A stretch of 64,000 bases of DNA from Engraulis encrasicolus (lineage: Eukaryota > Chordata > Actinopteri > Clupeiformes > Engraulidae), in the NCBI RefSeq assembly GCF_034702125.1, contig NC_085861.1:55538012-55602011 (forward strand), in the 5' to 3' direction. Positions 12,490 through 26,599 of the stretch are shown here, in pieces; position 1 is the stretch's first letter, and each line of letters opens with the position of its first letter. The notes beneath the pieces were generated by a model. It did not search any database, was not told the origin of the DNA, and saw only the letters and a list, made by a program, of their open reading frames with translations. A program made the translations under genes and the position numbers.

Positions 12490-13966
12490 CTGAATTGAGA
12501 TTGAGCCTTGTACTCCTCCGCCAGGCTAGTAATGGGAAGTTCCAGCATCCCTCTGCCATAAAGCCCAATGCTACTGAGGCATCTGGGAAGACCAAGTCAC
12601 TTCCTGGCATAGGCATTAACCAGCCTCTCCAGTTTTTCCACCTTTGAAAGTGGAACCACGTAGAGGGTTAGTGGCCAGAGGAGACGTGTCAGGACTATAC
12701 TGCATACACCAGTTGTTTTGTGGATTTGCGTTTTTTAATTGTATCTCTTTCCTTGTTAATACGACCACCATTGAAATTCTGTACTGAACATTTCCTTATT
12801 TGTGGACAAACAAGTAATCAGCCAGAAATTAAATAATTATTAATTACACTTTGTATACGTGTTACAATAATACGGGAAGAGTAAATAGCAATGTATGAAA
12901 TGTTATCAAAGATATGTTGTTGAAATTCTGTGTTGAATTAGTAATCCTTTCTGTATATGTCTGAGCTGACACCACCAAAATTTGCCTAAATGTTACACAT
13001 TTCTGCTTGAAAAACAGCTAGTTATTTAATTGTCTAAAATGTTTTTGGTACTTTGGTACAAGGAAACTTTGTCAACTTTGATGTGGTAGGCCTACCACCC
13101 AGAATTCTCTATGGTCAATCATGGTGCAGTTATGAAGCGGTCAAAAGCTTGTGGGCTATGGCTGCAGCGAAACCAACATTAAAGGGTTAATATCTGAAAT
13201 TGGCATATCACCCACTCTTATCTTGATAGGTAAGTGGCGGGCAACAACAAACAGCAACACCAAACAACCCACTATGAGGTATAAAGCCAGGTTTGGCAAC
13301 ATTTTGGCCTTTGTGTCTCTGACTTGGAAAACCAGGCTTTTTTGGGTGAATGCCCCGCTCCCAAACATGCATAACCCCACCCCCACTGATCTCCATACCT
13401 CACCTCCCGTTCTTTTACACATCCTACAGTGTAAACAAACACAAAAATAAGTATGGTATAGGGTATTTGGTCAACATAACCTGAATGGGAGCAGAAAACT
13501 GTTGTAATCAATGGCTGCAGCACATCCGGCATAAAAGGCTCAATATCTGAAAATGCTCAAGGGATGTCACCGGGCACCCTCTGGAATCTTAATAGGTACA
13601 CCTTGGGTAACAACAAACTGCAAAGAAAAAAAACTTTATCATACGAAGCTGGGTTGGGCTGATATTTGACTTTTGGCTGCCGGACTATGTGGAGCACAGT
13701 TGTGGACTTAGCAGACATTGAATCCTTTCTTCGCTCCTTTCCCTCAGTGGGCTCTTTAACCTCTCTTAGCAAGCACTGCCCATACTCTTGGACCTTAAGC
13801 TCGAACTCTGAGTCTGAGAAGTCGAACAATGTAGGTACTTAGACGTTGAGTGGATGCACATATTTCTTGAAGTCAACACACCGTTCTTGAGGGAGCTTAC
13901 AGTAGACATCAGCCTGGTGACATGCGACCGACATCTCAACTCAATATGACCCTCTTCTCCCAGCTT
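12490..13966. other. Unassigned core DNA
   Basis: No recognisable gene. The parts around 13170-13330 and 13535-13690 look like diverged direct copies about 365 bp apart (TATCTGAAA..., then AATAGGTA..., then CAACAACAAAC...). A minus-strand frame of 90 codons at 13829-13557 has no similarity I recognise. The region recurs in unit 2 at 28190-29663. Confidence 0.5.
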
Positions 13967-14060
13967 GTCGAGCACATTGCAACAAAGTAGTTGCATATAC
14001 AAGTTTGCCTTGTCTAAAATGTGATACATATGCAACTACTTTGATGCAATGTGCTGACCC
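13967..14060. repeat. Satellite turnaround (short palindrome)
   Basis: About 40 bp of + oriented satellite (CACATTGCAACAAAGTAG...) is followed after a short spacer by the same segment inverted (...CTACTTTGATGCAATGTG). This gives a stem of roughly 28 bp with few mismatches and marks the point where orientation flips. The same junction is at about 29664-29755. Confidence 0.75.
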
Positions 14061-15782
14061 AATTTTTCTTTTTACTGTAGAATTTTGGAGAAAAGTACTT
14101 TAAAATGTTGATAAATCACTGTTTAGGCAAGGTGAACTTGGATATGCAACTACCTTGATGCAATGTGCTGACCCAATTTTTCCTTACTGATGGCAATGAG
14201 TCATATGAGCCTGTTAACGGGTCCACTGGCTGTGACCAAACAAAGAAGTAACAACTTTTACTGCAGAACTTTTGAGAAAATGTCCTTCAAAAATGCTGAT
14301 ATATCAATTGGACTAATGCAAATTTGCATATGCAAGCATTTTGAAGTGAAGTGCTGATCCAATATTTCCTTACTACTGGTATGGAGTCATATGAAGATGT
14401 TAACAGGGCCACTGGCTGTGATCAAACAAAGAAATAACAACTTTTACTGTAGAATGTTGAAGAAAATGTCCTTCAAAATGCGTATATATCACTGATTAGG
14501 AAAGGCAAACTTGCATATGCAACTATTTTGATGCAATGTGCTAAAACATTTTTTCCTTACTAATGGTAATGAGTCATATGAGCCTGTTAACAGGTGCACT
14601 GGCTGTGACAAGACAAATAAGTAACAAATTTTACTGTAGAATTTTGGAGAAAATGTCCTTCAAAATGCTGATATATCATAGTGTAGGCAAGGCAAACTTG
14701 CATATGCAACTATTTTGAATCAAATTAACTTAACCAACATCAAAATGTTTGATGCAATGTGCTGACCCTGTGCTAATGGTAATGAGTCACATGAGCCTGT
14801 TAATGGGTCCATTGACTGTGAACAGACAAAGAAGTAAAAACGTTTCCAGTACAATTATGGAGAAAATGTGATTTTACTGTAGAAATTTGGAGATAATGTC
14901 CTTCAAAATGCTTATTCAATCTTTCCTTACTATTGGTAATGAGTCATATGGACCTGGTAACAGGTCCACTGGCTGTGACCAGGACAAAGAAGTAACAACT
15001 TTTACTGTAGAAGTTTGGAGAAAATGTCCTTCAAAATGCTGATATATCAAGTTAGGCAAGGCAAAATTGCATATGCAACTATTTTGATGCAATGTGCTGA
15101 CCCAATTTTTCTTTACTATTGGTAATGAGTCACATGGGCTTGTTAACAGGTACACTGGCTGTGACCAGAGAACGAAGTAAGAACTTTTACAGTAGAATTT
15201 TGGAGAAAATGTCCTTCAAAATGCTGATATATCACTGTGTAGGCAAGGCACACTTGCATATGCAACTATTTTGATGCAATGTGCTGACCCAATTTTTCTT
15301 TACTAATGATAATGAGTCACATGAGCCTGTTAACAGGTCCACTGGCTGTGACCAGACAAAGAAGTAATAACTTTTACTGTAGAATTTTGGAGAAAATGTG
15401 CTCCAAAAATGCTGATATGTCAATTGGGCTAATGCAAGTTACATATGCAAGGATTTTGAAGTGAATTGCCGATCCAATTTTTCCTTACTACTGGTAATGA
15501 GTCATATGAGCCTGTTAACAGGTCCACTGGCTGTGACCAGACAAAGAAGTAACAACTTCTACTGTAGAAGTTTGGAGAAAACGTAATCCAAAATGCTGAT
15601 ATGTCACTGTGTACGCAAGGCACACTTGCATAGGGAACTATTTTGATGCAATGTGCTGACCCAATTTTTCTTTACTAATGATAATGAGTCACATGAGCCT
15701 GTTAACAGGTCCACTGGCTGTGACCAGACAAAGAAGTAACAACTTTTACTGTAGAATTTTGGAGAAAATGTGCTCCAAAAAT
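13967..15782 (-). repeat. 187-bp satellite, block 2 (- orientation)
   Basis: About ten monomers of the same satellite in reverse orientation, more diverged at the left end and better conserved toward 15780. The block ends abruptly inside a monomer at 15782, where A' begins, so the junction is a recombination breakpoint and not a natural array end. Confidence 0.92.
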
Positions 15783-16799
15783 GACTGCGGTGACGTGAGC
15801 CTCGCTTCCTTCATCCGCGCTACACTCAAAAAACACCATGCGCGTGTATTCTATTAATACGGGTTTAGACAAATTCCCTCTCAAACACAGATCTCTCCAG
15901 GTGAAGATGAACGGGTAAACGTAACTTCACTGTCGACTTTGAGTGGCGGCTCAGCTGGCTGAACGGCGGCTGACGGAACGGTGCTAGGTTATTTATTTAT
16001 TTATTTATTTATATTTACTCGAGCGGCTGGCTGAATGGCGGCTGACGGAACGGTGCTAGTTTATTTAGCCTATTTATTTATATTTACTGGAGCGGCTGGT
16101 TGAATGGCGGCTGACGGAACGGTGCTAGTTTATTTATTTATTTATTTATTTAGATTTTCCCCAGCGGCTGGCTGAATGGCGGCTGACGGAACGCGGATGG
16201 TTTATTATTTATTTATATATTTTATTGCCCGTCACACATGTGGAGTGCTGGTTCTCTTTATTTAGTTTAAGGAATGAGCACCCAGTTGCTTTTACACTGC
16301 ACGATAGGCCTACACCCAGTAGAATTGTTTGTTTATTTACATTTAGGTTATTTATAGCCTATTCCCGAGCGGCTGGCTTAATGGCGACTGCATACTTTTA
16401 TTTCATTATTTATTTCTTTGTTTATTAAAACAAAAAATCACGACACAATACACAAGGCCTATATTTGATGGGGAGCAACAACAAAGCAGAAACTATCTCA
16501 GACAGTAAGTTTCTACCTGTTTACCAGTGGGCTATCGCCGACGTCAGGGGATATAGCCATATGAATGCACCGAGAGCACGCACGTGGGGAAATTGCTTCA
16601 GCGTACTAAACTACAGATCACAACAAGTAAACACGAGAGACAAATTTCCATAAAGTTTTGAACAGAGAAACCAACGCAGGCACATTTAGTAAGCGATTTC
16701 AGTGCTGGTGTGGTGAGAACTGGTAGCCCATATGTCAGGACCGGTGTTCTGTCGTTTTCCTTCATATAATGTTTTATTACATAGGACGTTCTGTCAAAC

Positions 16800-16830
<31 letters not shown>

Positions 16831-17073
16831 GCCTATTCACCTAAACATGCTGATATCTATGGTCATTAATTAAGCAACAAAACAAATTACCGGTAATATT
16901 TTTTTCTGAATACTGTAGCCTAAATATAAAGCACAAGTTCAAATGCCACCAGTGCATGTCCACCACAGCCCTTATAAATACATAAATGGACCTACACTAC
17001 ACTATTTAGACATTGTCAGTAGACCTAAATGTGAAACAGTAAGAGAACATGCATAATTTCAATTTCTTCAGAA
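15783..17073 (-). repeat. A segment, copy 2 (A')
   Basis: Near-identical to A copy 1, but here the CRE-like site is intact (TGACGTGA at 15791-15798). The M-CAT-like AGGAATG is at 16270-16276. A and A' both lack GGCAG, which A'' has near 42886, so A and A' are closer to each other than to the gene-adjacent copy. The minisatellite lies at 15952-16199 and a (CG/GT) array at about 16799-16830. Confidence 0.85.
15952..16199. repeat. GC-rich minisatellite in A copy 2
   Basis: About four units with the same GC-rich core and (ATTT)n spacers as in copy 1; spacer lengths differ slightly between copies, showing slippage after duplication. Confidence 0.8.
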
Positions 17074-20000
17074 TTGTACAGTAAAATCATTTCGTTATTT
17101 GTCTGCTCTCACAGCCGGTGGAACAACACAGAAATAGTATGTATTGAAGGTGCTTTTCTCCAGATTTCTGCAGTAAAATCCATTACTTCTTGGTCTGGTA
17201 GTAGCCAGTGGAACTGCCAGCATGTCCAGATGACGCATTAAGCGTACCAGTAATAAGGACATTTTGGATCAGCACTTATCTTCAAAGTCCTTGCATATGC
17301 AATGTTGCCTTGCCTACACAGTGATATATCAGCATTTTAAAGGACATTTTCTCCAAGATTTTACAGTAAAAGTTGTAACTTCTTTGTCTGGGCACAGCCA
17401 GTGGACCTGTTAACAGGCCCATATGACTCGTTACCAGTAAGGAAAAATTGGATCGGCACTTCACTTCAAAATGCTTGCATATGCAACTTGCATTAGCCCA
17501 ATTGACATATCAGCATTTTTGGAGCACATTTTCTCCAAAATTCTACAGTAAAAGTTGTTACTTCTTTGTCTGGTCACAGCCAGTGGACCTGTTAACAGGC
17601 TCATATGACTCGTTACCAGTAGTAAGGGAAAAAATGGATCAGCACTTCACTTCAAAATGCATGCATATGCAACTTGCATTAGCCCAATTGACATATCAGC
17701 ATTTTTGGAGCACATTTTCTCCAAAATTCTACATTGTACAGTAAAATCTTTTCGTTATTTGTCTGCTCTCACAGCCGGTGGAAAGACACCCAACACACAC
17801 ACACACCTCCGCCAGGTTCCCCATACCCCACCATAACCCCGTCCAATATATAAAGCTATGCAGCTTGGTTCTTCAGCAGGTTCTCGTCAGAGTGTACTTG
17901 CAGCAACAGTGTCTGTGCATCTTACATTCACACTTTGCCATTACAATGCATTCTCCTTACATTGGCCATGGTACGTATGTGAGGTGGAAAAGCATGAAAT
18001 AGTATGTATTGAAGGTGCTTTTCTCCAGATTTCTACAGTAAAATCCATTACTTCTTGGTCTGGTAGTAGCCAGTGGAACTGCCAGCATGTCCAGATGACG
18101 CATTAAGCTTACCAGTAATAAGGACATTTTGGATCAGCACTTATCTTCAAAGTCCTTGCATATGCAATGTTGCCTTGCCTACACAGTGATATATCAGCAT
18201 TTTGAAGGACATTTTCTCCAAAATTTTACAGTAAAAGTTGTAACTTCTTTGTCTGGGCACAGCCAGTGGACCTGTTAACAGGCCCATATGACTCGTTACC
18301 AGTAGTAAGGAAAAATTGGATCGGCACTTCACTTCAAAATGCTTGCATATGCAACTTGCATTAGCCCAATTGACAGCATTTTTGGGAGCACATTTTCTCC
18401 AAAATTCTACAGTAAAAGTTGTTACTTCTTTGTCTGGTCACAGCCAGTGGACCTGTTAACAGGCTCATATGACTCGTTACCAGTAGTAAGGAAAAATTGG
18501 ATCGGCACTTCACTTCAAAATGCATGCATATGCAACTTGCATTAGCCTAATTGACATATCAGCATTTTGTTGCACATTTTCTCCAAAATTCTACAGTAAA
18601 AGTTGTTACTTCTTTGTCTGGTCACAGCCAGTGGACCTGTTAAAAGGCTCATGTGACTCATTACCATTAGTAAAGAAAAAATGGGTCAGCACATTGCATC
18701 AAAGTAGTTGCATATGCAAGTGTGCCTTGCCTATACACAATGACATATCAGCATTTTGTTGCACATTTTCTCCAAAATTCTACAGTAAAAGATGTTACTT
18801 CATTGTCTGGTCACAGCCAGTGGACCTGTTAACAGGCTCATTTGACTCGTTACCAGTAGTAAGGAAAAAATGGATCAGCACTTCACTTCAAAATGCCTGC
18901 ATATGCAACTTGCATTGGCCCAATTGACATATCAGCATTTTTGGAGCACATTTTCTCCAAAATTGTACAGTAAAAGTTGTTACTTCTATGTCTGGTCACA
19001 GCCAGTGGACCTGTTAAAAGGCTCATGTGACTCATTACCATTAGTAAAGAAAAATTGGGTCAGCACATTGCATCAAAGTAGTTGCATATTCATAAAGTTT
19101 GCCTTGCCTACACAGTGACATAGCATTTTTGGAGCACATTTTCTCCGAAATTCTACAGTAAAAGTTGTTACTTCTTTGTCTGGTCACAGCCAGTGGACCT
19201 GTTAACAGGCTCATGTGACTCATTATCATTAGTAAAGAAAAATTGGGTCAGCACATTGCATCAAAATAGTTGCATATGCAAGTGTGCCTTGCCTACACAG
19301 TGACATATCAGCATTTTGGAGCACATTTTCTCCAAAATTCTACAGTAAAAGTTGTTACTTCTTTGTCTGGTCACAGCCAGTGGACCTGTTAACAGGCTCA
19401 TATGACTCGTTACCAGTAGTAAGGAAAAAATGGATCAGCACTTCACTTCAAAATGCTTGCATATGCAACTTGCATTAGCCCAATTGACATATCAGCATTT
19501 TTGGAGCACATTTTCTCCAAAATTCTACAGTAAAAGTTGTTACTTCTTTGTCTGGTCACAGCCAGTGGACCTGTTAACAGGCTCATATGACTCATTACCA
19601 GTTGTTAGGAAAAAAAGGATCAGCACTTCACTTCAAAATGCTTGCATGTGCAACTTCCATTAGCCCAATTTACATATCAGCATTTTTGGAGCACATTTTC
19701 TCCAAAATTCTACAGTAAAAGTTGTTACTTCTTTGTCTGGTCACAGCCAGTGGACCTGTTAACAGGCTCATGTGACTCGTTACCAGTAGTAAGGAAAAAT
19801 TGGATCGGCACTTCACTTCAAAATCCTTGCATATGCAACTTGCATTGGCCCAATTGACATATCAGCTTTTTTGGAGCACATTTTCTCCAAAATTGTACAG
19901 TAAAAGTTGTTACTTCTTTGTCTGGTCACAGCCAGTGGACCCGTTAACAGGCTCATGTGACTCATTACCATTAGTAAAGAAAAATTGGGTCAGCACATTG

Positions 20001-23000
20001 CATCAAAATAGTTGCATATGCAAGTGTGCCTTGCCTACACAGTGACATATCAGCATTTTGGAGCACATTTTCTCCAAAATTGTACAGTAAAATTTGTTAC
20101 TTCTTTGTCTGGTCACAGCCAGTGGACCCGTTAACAGGCTCATGTGACTCATTACCATTAGTAAAGAAAAATTGGGTCAGCACATTGCATCAAAATAGTT
20201 GCATATGCAAGTGTGCCTTGCCTACACAGTGACATATCAGCATTTTGGAGCACATTTTCTCCAAAATTCTACAGTAAAAGTTGTTAATTCTTTGTCTGGT
20301 CACAGCCAGTGGACCTGTTAACAGGCTCATATGACTCGTTACCAGTAGTAAGGGAAAAATGGATCAGCACTTCACTTCAAAATGCTTGCATATGCAACTT
20401 GCATTAGCCCAATTGACATATCAGCATTTTTGGAGCACATTTTCTCCAAAATTCTACAGTAAAAGTTGTTACTTCTTTGTCTGGTCACAGCCAGTGGACC
20501 TGTTAAAAGGCTCATGTGACTCATTACCATTAGTAAAGAAAAAATGGGTCAGCACATAGCATCAAAGTAGTTGCATATGCAAGTGTGCCTTGCCTACACG
20601 GTGACAAATCAGCATTGTGTAGCACATTTTCTCCAAAACTCTACAGTAAAAGTTGTTACTTCTTTGTCTGGTCACAGCCAGTGGACCTGTTAACAGGCTC
20701 ATATGACTCGTTACCAATAGTAAGGAAAAAATGGATCGGCACTTCACTTCAAAATCCTTGCACATGCAACTTGCATTAGCCCAAATGACATATCAGCATT
20801 TTTGGAGCACATTTTCTCCAAAATTGTACAGTAAAATGTGTTACTTCTTTGTCTGGTCACAGCCAGTGGACCCATTAACAGGCTCATGTGACTCATTATC
20901 ATTAGTAAAGAAAAATTGGGTCAGCACATTGCATCAAAATAGTTCCCTATGCAAGTGTGCCTTGCGTACACAGTGACATAGCATTTTGGAGCACATTTTC
21001 TCCGAAATTCTACAGTAAAAGTTGTTACTTCTTTGTCTGGTCACAGCCAGTGGACCTGTTAACAGGTACATATGATTCGTTACCAGTAGTAAGGAAAAAT
21101 TGGATCGGCACTTCGCTTCAAAATCCTTGCATATGCAACTTGCATTGGCCCAATTGACATATCAGCATTTTTGGAGCACATTTTCTCCAAAATTGTACAG
21201 TAAAAGTTGTTACTTCTTTGTCTGGTCACTGCCAGTGGACCTGTTAAAAGGCTCATGTGACTCATTACCATTAGTAAAGAAAAATTGAGTCAGCACATTG
21301 CATCAAAGTAGTTGCATATGCAAGTTTACCTTGCCTACACAGTGACATAGCATTTTTGGAGCACATTTTCTCCAAAATTCTACAGTAAAAGTTGTTACTT
21401 CTTTGTCTGGTCACAGCCAGTGGACCTGTTAACAGGTACATATGACTCGTTACCAGTAGTAAGGATAAATTGGATCGGCACTTCACTTCAAAATCCTTGC
21501 CTATGCAACATGCATTGGCCCAATTGACAAATCAGCATTTTTGGAGCACATTTTCTCCAAAATTGTACAGTAAAATTTGTTATTTCCTTGTCTGGTCACA
21601 GCCAGTGGACCTGTTAACAGGCTCATATGACTCGTTACCAATAGTAAGGGAAAAATTGATCAGCACTTCACTTCAAAATGCTTGCATATGCAACTTGCAT
21701 TAGCCCAATTGACATATCAGCATTTTTGGAGCACATTTTCTCCAAAATTGTACAGTAAAAGTTGTTACTTCTTTGTCTGGTCACAGCCAGTGGACCTGTT
21801 AAAAGGCTCATGTGACTCATTACCATTAGTAAAGAAAAAATGGGTCAGCACATTGCATCAAAATAGTTGCATATGCAAGTGTGCCTTGCCTACACAGTGA
21901 CATATCAGCATTTTGGAGCACATTTTCTCCAAAATTCTACAGTAAAAGTTGTTACTTCTTTGTCTGGTCACAGCCAGTGGACCTGTTAACAGGCTCATAT
22001 GACTCGTTACCAATAGTAAGGGAAAAATTGATCAGCACTTCGCTTCAAAATGCTTGCATATGCAAGTGTGCCTTGCCTATACACAATGACATATCAGCAT
22101 TTTGTTTCACATTTTCTCCGAAATTGTACAGTAAAAGTTGTTACTTCTTTGTCTAGTCACAGCCAGTGGACCTGTTAAAAGGCTCATGTGACTCATTATC
22201 ATTAGTAAAGAAAACTTGGGTCAGCACATTGCATCAAAGTAGTTGCATATGCAAGTTTGCCTTGCCTACACAGTGATATAGCATTTTGGAGCACATTTTC
22301 TCCGAAATTCTACAGTAAAAGTTGTTACTTCTTTGTCTGGTCACAGCCAGTGGACCTGTTAACAGGTACATATGATTCGTTACCAGTAGTAAGGAAAAAT
22401 TGGGTCAGCTCATTGCATCAAAGTAGTTCCATATGCAACATGCATTGCCTATACACAACGACATATCAGCATTTTGAAGGACATTTTCTCCAAAATTCTA
22501 CAGTAAAAGTTGTTACTTCTTTGTCTGGTCACAGCCAGTGGACCTGTTAAAAGGCTCATGTGACTCATTACCATTAGTAAAGAAAAATTGGGTCAGCACA
22601 TTGCATCAAAATAGTTGCATATGCAAGTTTGCCTTGCCTACACAGTGACATATCAGCATTTTTGGAGCACATTTTCTCCAAAATTCTACAGTAAAAGTTG
22701 TTACTTCTTTGTCTGGTCACAGCCAGTGGACCTGTTAACAGGTACATATGACTCGTTACCAGTAGTAAGGAAAAATTGGATCGGCACTTCACTTCAAAAT
22801 CCTTGCCTATGCAACATGCATTGGCCCAATTGACAAATCAGCATTTTTGGAGCACATTTTCTCCAAAACTGTACAGTAAAATTTGTTATTTCTTTGTCTG
22901 GTCACAGCTAGTGGACCTGTCAATAGGCTCATATGACTCGTTACCAGTAGTAAGGAAAAAAATGGATCAGCTCTTCACTTCAAAATGCTTGCATATGCAA

Positions 23001-23513
23001 CTTGCATTAGCCCAATTGACATATTGGCATTTTTGGAGCACATTTTCTCCAAAATTCTACAGTAAAAGTTGTTACTTCTTTGTCTGGTCACATCCAGTGG
23101 ACCTGTTAAAATGCTCATGTGACTCATTAAGCTTACCATTAGTAAAGAAAAAATGGGTCAGCACATAGCATCAAAGTAGTTGCATATGCAAGTGTGCCTT
23201 GCCTACACAGTGACATATCAGCATTGTGTAGCACATTTTCTCCAAAATTCTACAGTAAAAATTGTTACTTCTTTGTCTGGTTACAGCCAGTGGACCTGTT
23301 AACAGGCTCATTTGACTCGTTACCAGTAGTAAGGAAAAAATGGATGAGCACTTCACTTCAAAATGCCTGCATATGCGACTTGCATTAGACCAATATGACA
23401 TAGGATTTTGGAGCACATTTTCTCCAAAATTCTACAGTAAAAGTTGTTACTTCTTTTTCTGCACTTGGATCAGCACTTCACTTCAAAATGCTTGCATATG
23501 CAACTTGCATTAT
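17074..23513 (+). repeat. 187-bp satellite, block 3 (+ orientation)
   Basis: About 33 monomers, corresponding to block 1. It includes the same 864-bp edge duplication (landmarks at 17282 and 18147) and the TATA-containing insert at about 17783-17996. Some monomers were rearranged relative to block 1 (compare 21480-22560 with 5780-6960), so unequal exchange has occurred since the module duplicated. Confidence 0.92.
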
Positions 23514-26500
23514 GGTGACCTTCGTCGGATGGCGCAGGTTTTGAGGCACTTGAATAGTATACCCCAGCGCTTCTCCTGTCGTCGTCCAACCTTGACCGTA
23601 AGAGGACCGAAGAAATCCATGCCAGTGGAGAAGAAGGGTGGCTTCAGCAACCGCAGACGTGCAGGTGGTAAGTCTGCGATCTGTGGTATAGTTGGTTTTG
23701 CCCTCCATTTCTGGCACTTTGTACATAAATGCTGATGCCGCTTTACTGCCTCTCGTCCGCGGAGGATCCTGGGTGACGAAGATCACAGTCGACACTCTGG
23801 ATTAAGATCTTGGTAACTGGGTGGGCTGGATCCAGGACGATAGGGTGAATGCTCTCTCTGCGCCGCAGTCTGCCTCCAACCCGGATCAACTTGAGCTGTT
23901 TGTCATACTCAGGGGCTGGGGAGATCAGACGACTGGTGGAGGGGACTGGTTTGCTTTCTGACAGATGCTTGAAGTCCTCTGAGAAGCATTCCACCTACAC
24001 TTGTCTCAGTAGGTCCCTCTCAGCAGTCTGGTAGTCCTCGACTATTGGGGTAGACTGGTCGCTTGCTGCCCTGTGACGCTCCTGCACCACTGCTTCCACT
24101 AATTCTTTGAAACTGGTAAACTTACTCTGGTTAGGTAAGCAGGGGAGTGGGGCAGTGGTTATGGAACCACAAAACACGGTCTTGTGCAACTCTTCACCCT
24201 CCAGGGACTCCGCTGTGGGTTTGGTTGGCCAGTGCTCAGAGGACTGATGCAGGAATGCTGGGCCGTGGCTCCAACGGCTGCTTTTCCCTGCAAGGTCTCT
24301 TAGGCTCTTCTCACGGGTTATGTCGTCTGCGGGATTGTTCGCAGTGTCCACGTACCTCCAGGATTGAGCTTCGGTCAGCAGCAGCAGGGTTGTCCAGAGG
24401 GGGGCTAGTATAGCAACGAGGCAGGACAATCTCTGGAAGGTGTTGTAGCTCGGCTTCCCAACTCAGACACGCCTTGAGAGCATCCTCTGGCAAAGAGGGA
24501 TCGTCCCATTCTCTTTCCTTCTTCCACAGGTACTACACAATGATTTTGGCTCGCGTGGTGAAGGGTATGAGGAAGCCTAGTGGATTGTAAACCCTTGCCA
24601 GCATGCTGTAGATGTTCCTCATTGTAGGAGTGGGGCTTTCTCCAAGGCGATACTTGTGGCCTAGCGTGTCTGACGCACAGAGCCAACAGAGTCCAAGGGT
24701 GAGCTCTTGAGGATCTTCATGGGACTCTGTGAGCTGCTCTCAGATCTTGACTCCTTTGGTAAGTGTCTGATGACTTCTGGGGCATTGCTAGCCCATTGGC
24801 GCAGGTCAAAGCCACCTGAGGCAAGCTGCGCCTTGAGTTTGTCAACCAGCTGCCGGGCTTCTTCAGCGGAGGGGAGGCTTTGCAAGTGGTTGTCTACGTA
24901 GAAGCACCGCTCAATTACCACACAAACCTCATCCCCTGGCTGACAGTGGTCGGTCACATGCTTCTGCAGTGCATACATTGCACAGCAATGGCTGCATGAG
25001 GTCCCAAAGGGGAGGACTTGCCATTCATAGACGCTTGCTGGTGAATCTCTTTTCAGATCCCTCCACAAGAAGTGCAGCAAAGGCCTGTCTTCTGTCAACA
25101 ACCGGACTTGGTGGAACATGCCCTTGATGTCATTGCTGAGGGCGATGGCATGTTCCCGGAATCTCAGCAGGACACCAAGAAGGCTGAAGGTAAGGGTCGG
25201 ACCAGGGAGAAGTAGCTTGTTCAGGTTCTGGCCTTTGTAGGTGAAGGAGCAGTTAAACACAATCCTGTTTTTCGTCACCATGTGGTGTGGGATAAACCAG
25301 GACTCGGGTGACTTGTTTACATCTGCCTCTTCAATCTTCACAACATAGCCAGTCTATTCGAGTTTCGAGATCTCAGCCCCATAGGCTGCTGCTCTCTCTG
25401 GGTCTTAAGGCAGACGTCTTTCAGTGCTCCGCAGAGTGGCCAGGACAGCTTCTTTGGAAGTGCGGAGGCAGGGCATGTCCTTGACACGTAGCAGTGGAGT
25501 GACGTAGCGCAAGACTCCCTCAACCTCCACCCTCACGGTCTTCATGTCCAGCATGTGCACCACCTCCTGGTCCTGCTTCGAACGCGTCACCACCCTTTCG
25601 CTCTTGTATGGCACCACGTCCATCTGCCACAGCTTCTCCACTGAGGGTGAAAGTATGGCAATGTTCAGACGCAGTTCAGGCTGGAGCTGTTGCCGAACAA
25701 CACTGGTAGGACCTTGGATGGCCCAGCCAAGTCTGGTCTTCACAGCCGCTGGTCCTCCTGGTGGCCCCAATCGGCTCTGTTGGGGTAATCTGGTGAGACT
25801 GATCAGATCCAATGAGGACCATTGGCTGAACTCTATCCAGTGTTTGGAGTGGCAAGCCTTGTAGGTGTCGGTACTGGGCCTGGAGCATCTTAACAAGCTG
25901 ATAGTGCTCTGCCAATCCCAGGTCTGCAGTTAAGGCTCTCTAGATCTGGAAGGTATTTTGCGGTTGACCGGCTGGTGAGATGGTGAATGAGACGGACATG
26001 CCCTGTAGCACTTTAAGGTCTTGGTGCACTGTTCTAAGGGCAATCTGCTCTGGCTCACCTTTCAGATGTAAGGACTTAGCAGCAGCTTGAAGTAGCATTG
26101 TTCGCTCTGAGCCATCGTCAAGTATTGCATAAGTCTCCATAGCCTTCTCCCCATGGTGTAGCACCACCTTCAACTACTTTAAGAGCACTTGGCTGGAGAC
26201 TGCCTTGCGGTCTAGACAGAGTACTTTGTTGGTTGGAGCACTCACTAGGAAGGATTTCTCCTCTGTGGTTGGCTTTGTGTTGAGGTCATGAAGGGCATCC
26301 AGATGTTTCCCTCTACAGTACTTACACCTTGCTTTCAATCTGCATTGGGCGGCTTGGTGGGAACGAGCACAACGCCAGCACCGTCTGTTTCTCTTGATCC
26401 AGGCACTGCGCTGCTCAGTTGTGAGCTGACTGACAGTAGCACACTGGTTTAAGAAGTGCTGTGCATCGGTGCAGTATGGGCATGATGGCGGGACCATACT

Positions 26501-26599
26501 TGCGGGGCTAACAGTAGCCGATGTACTGTCTGAGGGCTTATCGGTACTGTTAGTCAGGGAGCCGTGGGGTTGGACCCAGATTTTTTTTATAAAGTTCAT
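23512..26599 (-). pseudogene. BEL/Pao LTR retrotransposon fragment, copy 2
   Basis: Same truncated element as in unit 1, with zinc knuckle (26599-26174), protease region (from 26173), linker, reverse transcriptase (25341-24661), RNase H remnant (24429-23995) and integrase to 23512. A stop at 25940-25942 interrupts the protease region; copy 1 reads through there. Conversely, the protease-linker stretch is open at 25896-25405, where copy 1 is frameshifted. No LTRs are present and the right and left limits match copy 1, so it was carried by the module duplication and did not transpose. Confidence 0.88.
24661..25341 (-). pseudogene. BEL/Pao reverse transcriptase domain, copy 2
   Basis: The 226-codon polymerase core carries the same motifs as copy 1 (LSNDIKGMFHQV, LPFGTSCS, FYVDN), with only two amino-acid differences (V6A and S52F), showing how recent the duplication is. 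Confidence 0.87.

Larger units (their letters stand above)
91..15782 (+). repeat. Composite module, unit 1 (A - S(+) - C - S(-))
   Basis: This 15.7-kb unit is followed directly by a second, near-identical unit starting at 15783. Matching landmarks are offset by 15694 (left edge), about 15702-15709 (BEL element) and 15697 (right part), so only small indels separate the copies. Order inside: A segment, + oriented satellite, core with BEL/Pao and R2-like fragments on the minus strand, then - oriented satellite. The low divergence implies a recent tandem duplication, or a false duplication in the assembly; the sequence alone cannot decide. Confidence 0.9.
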
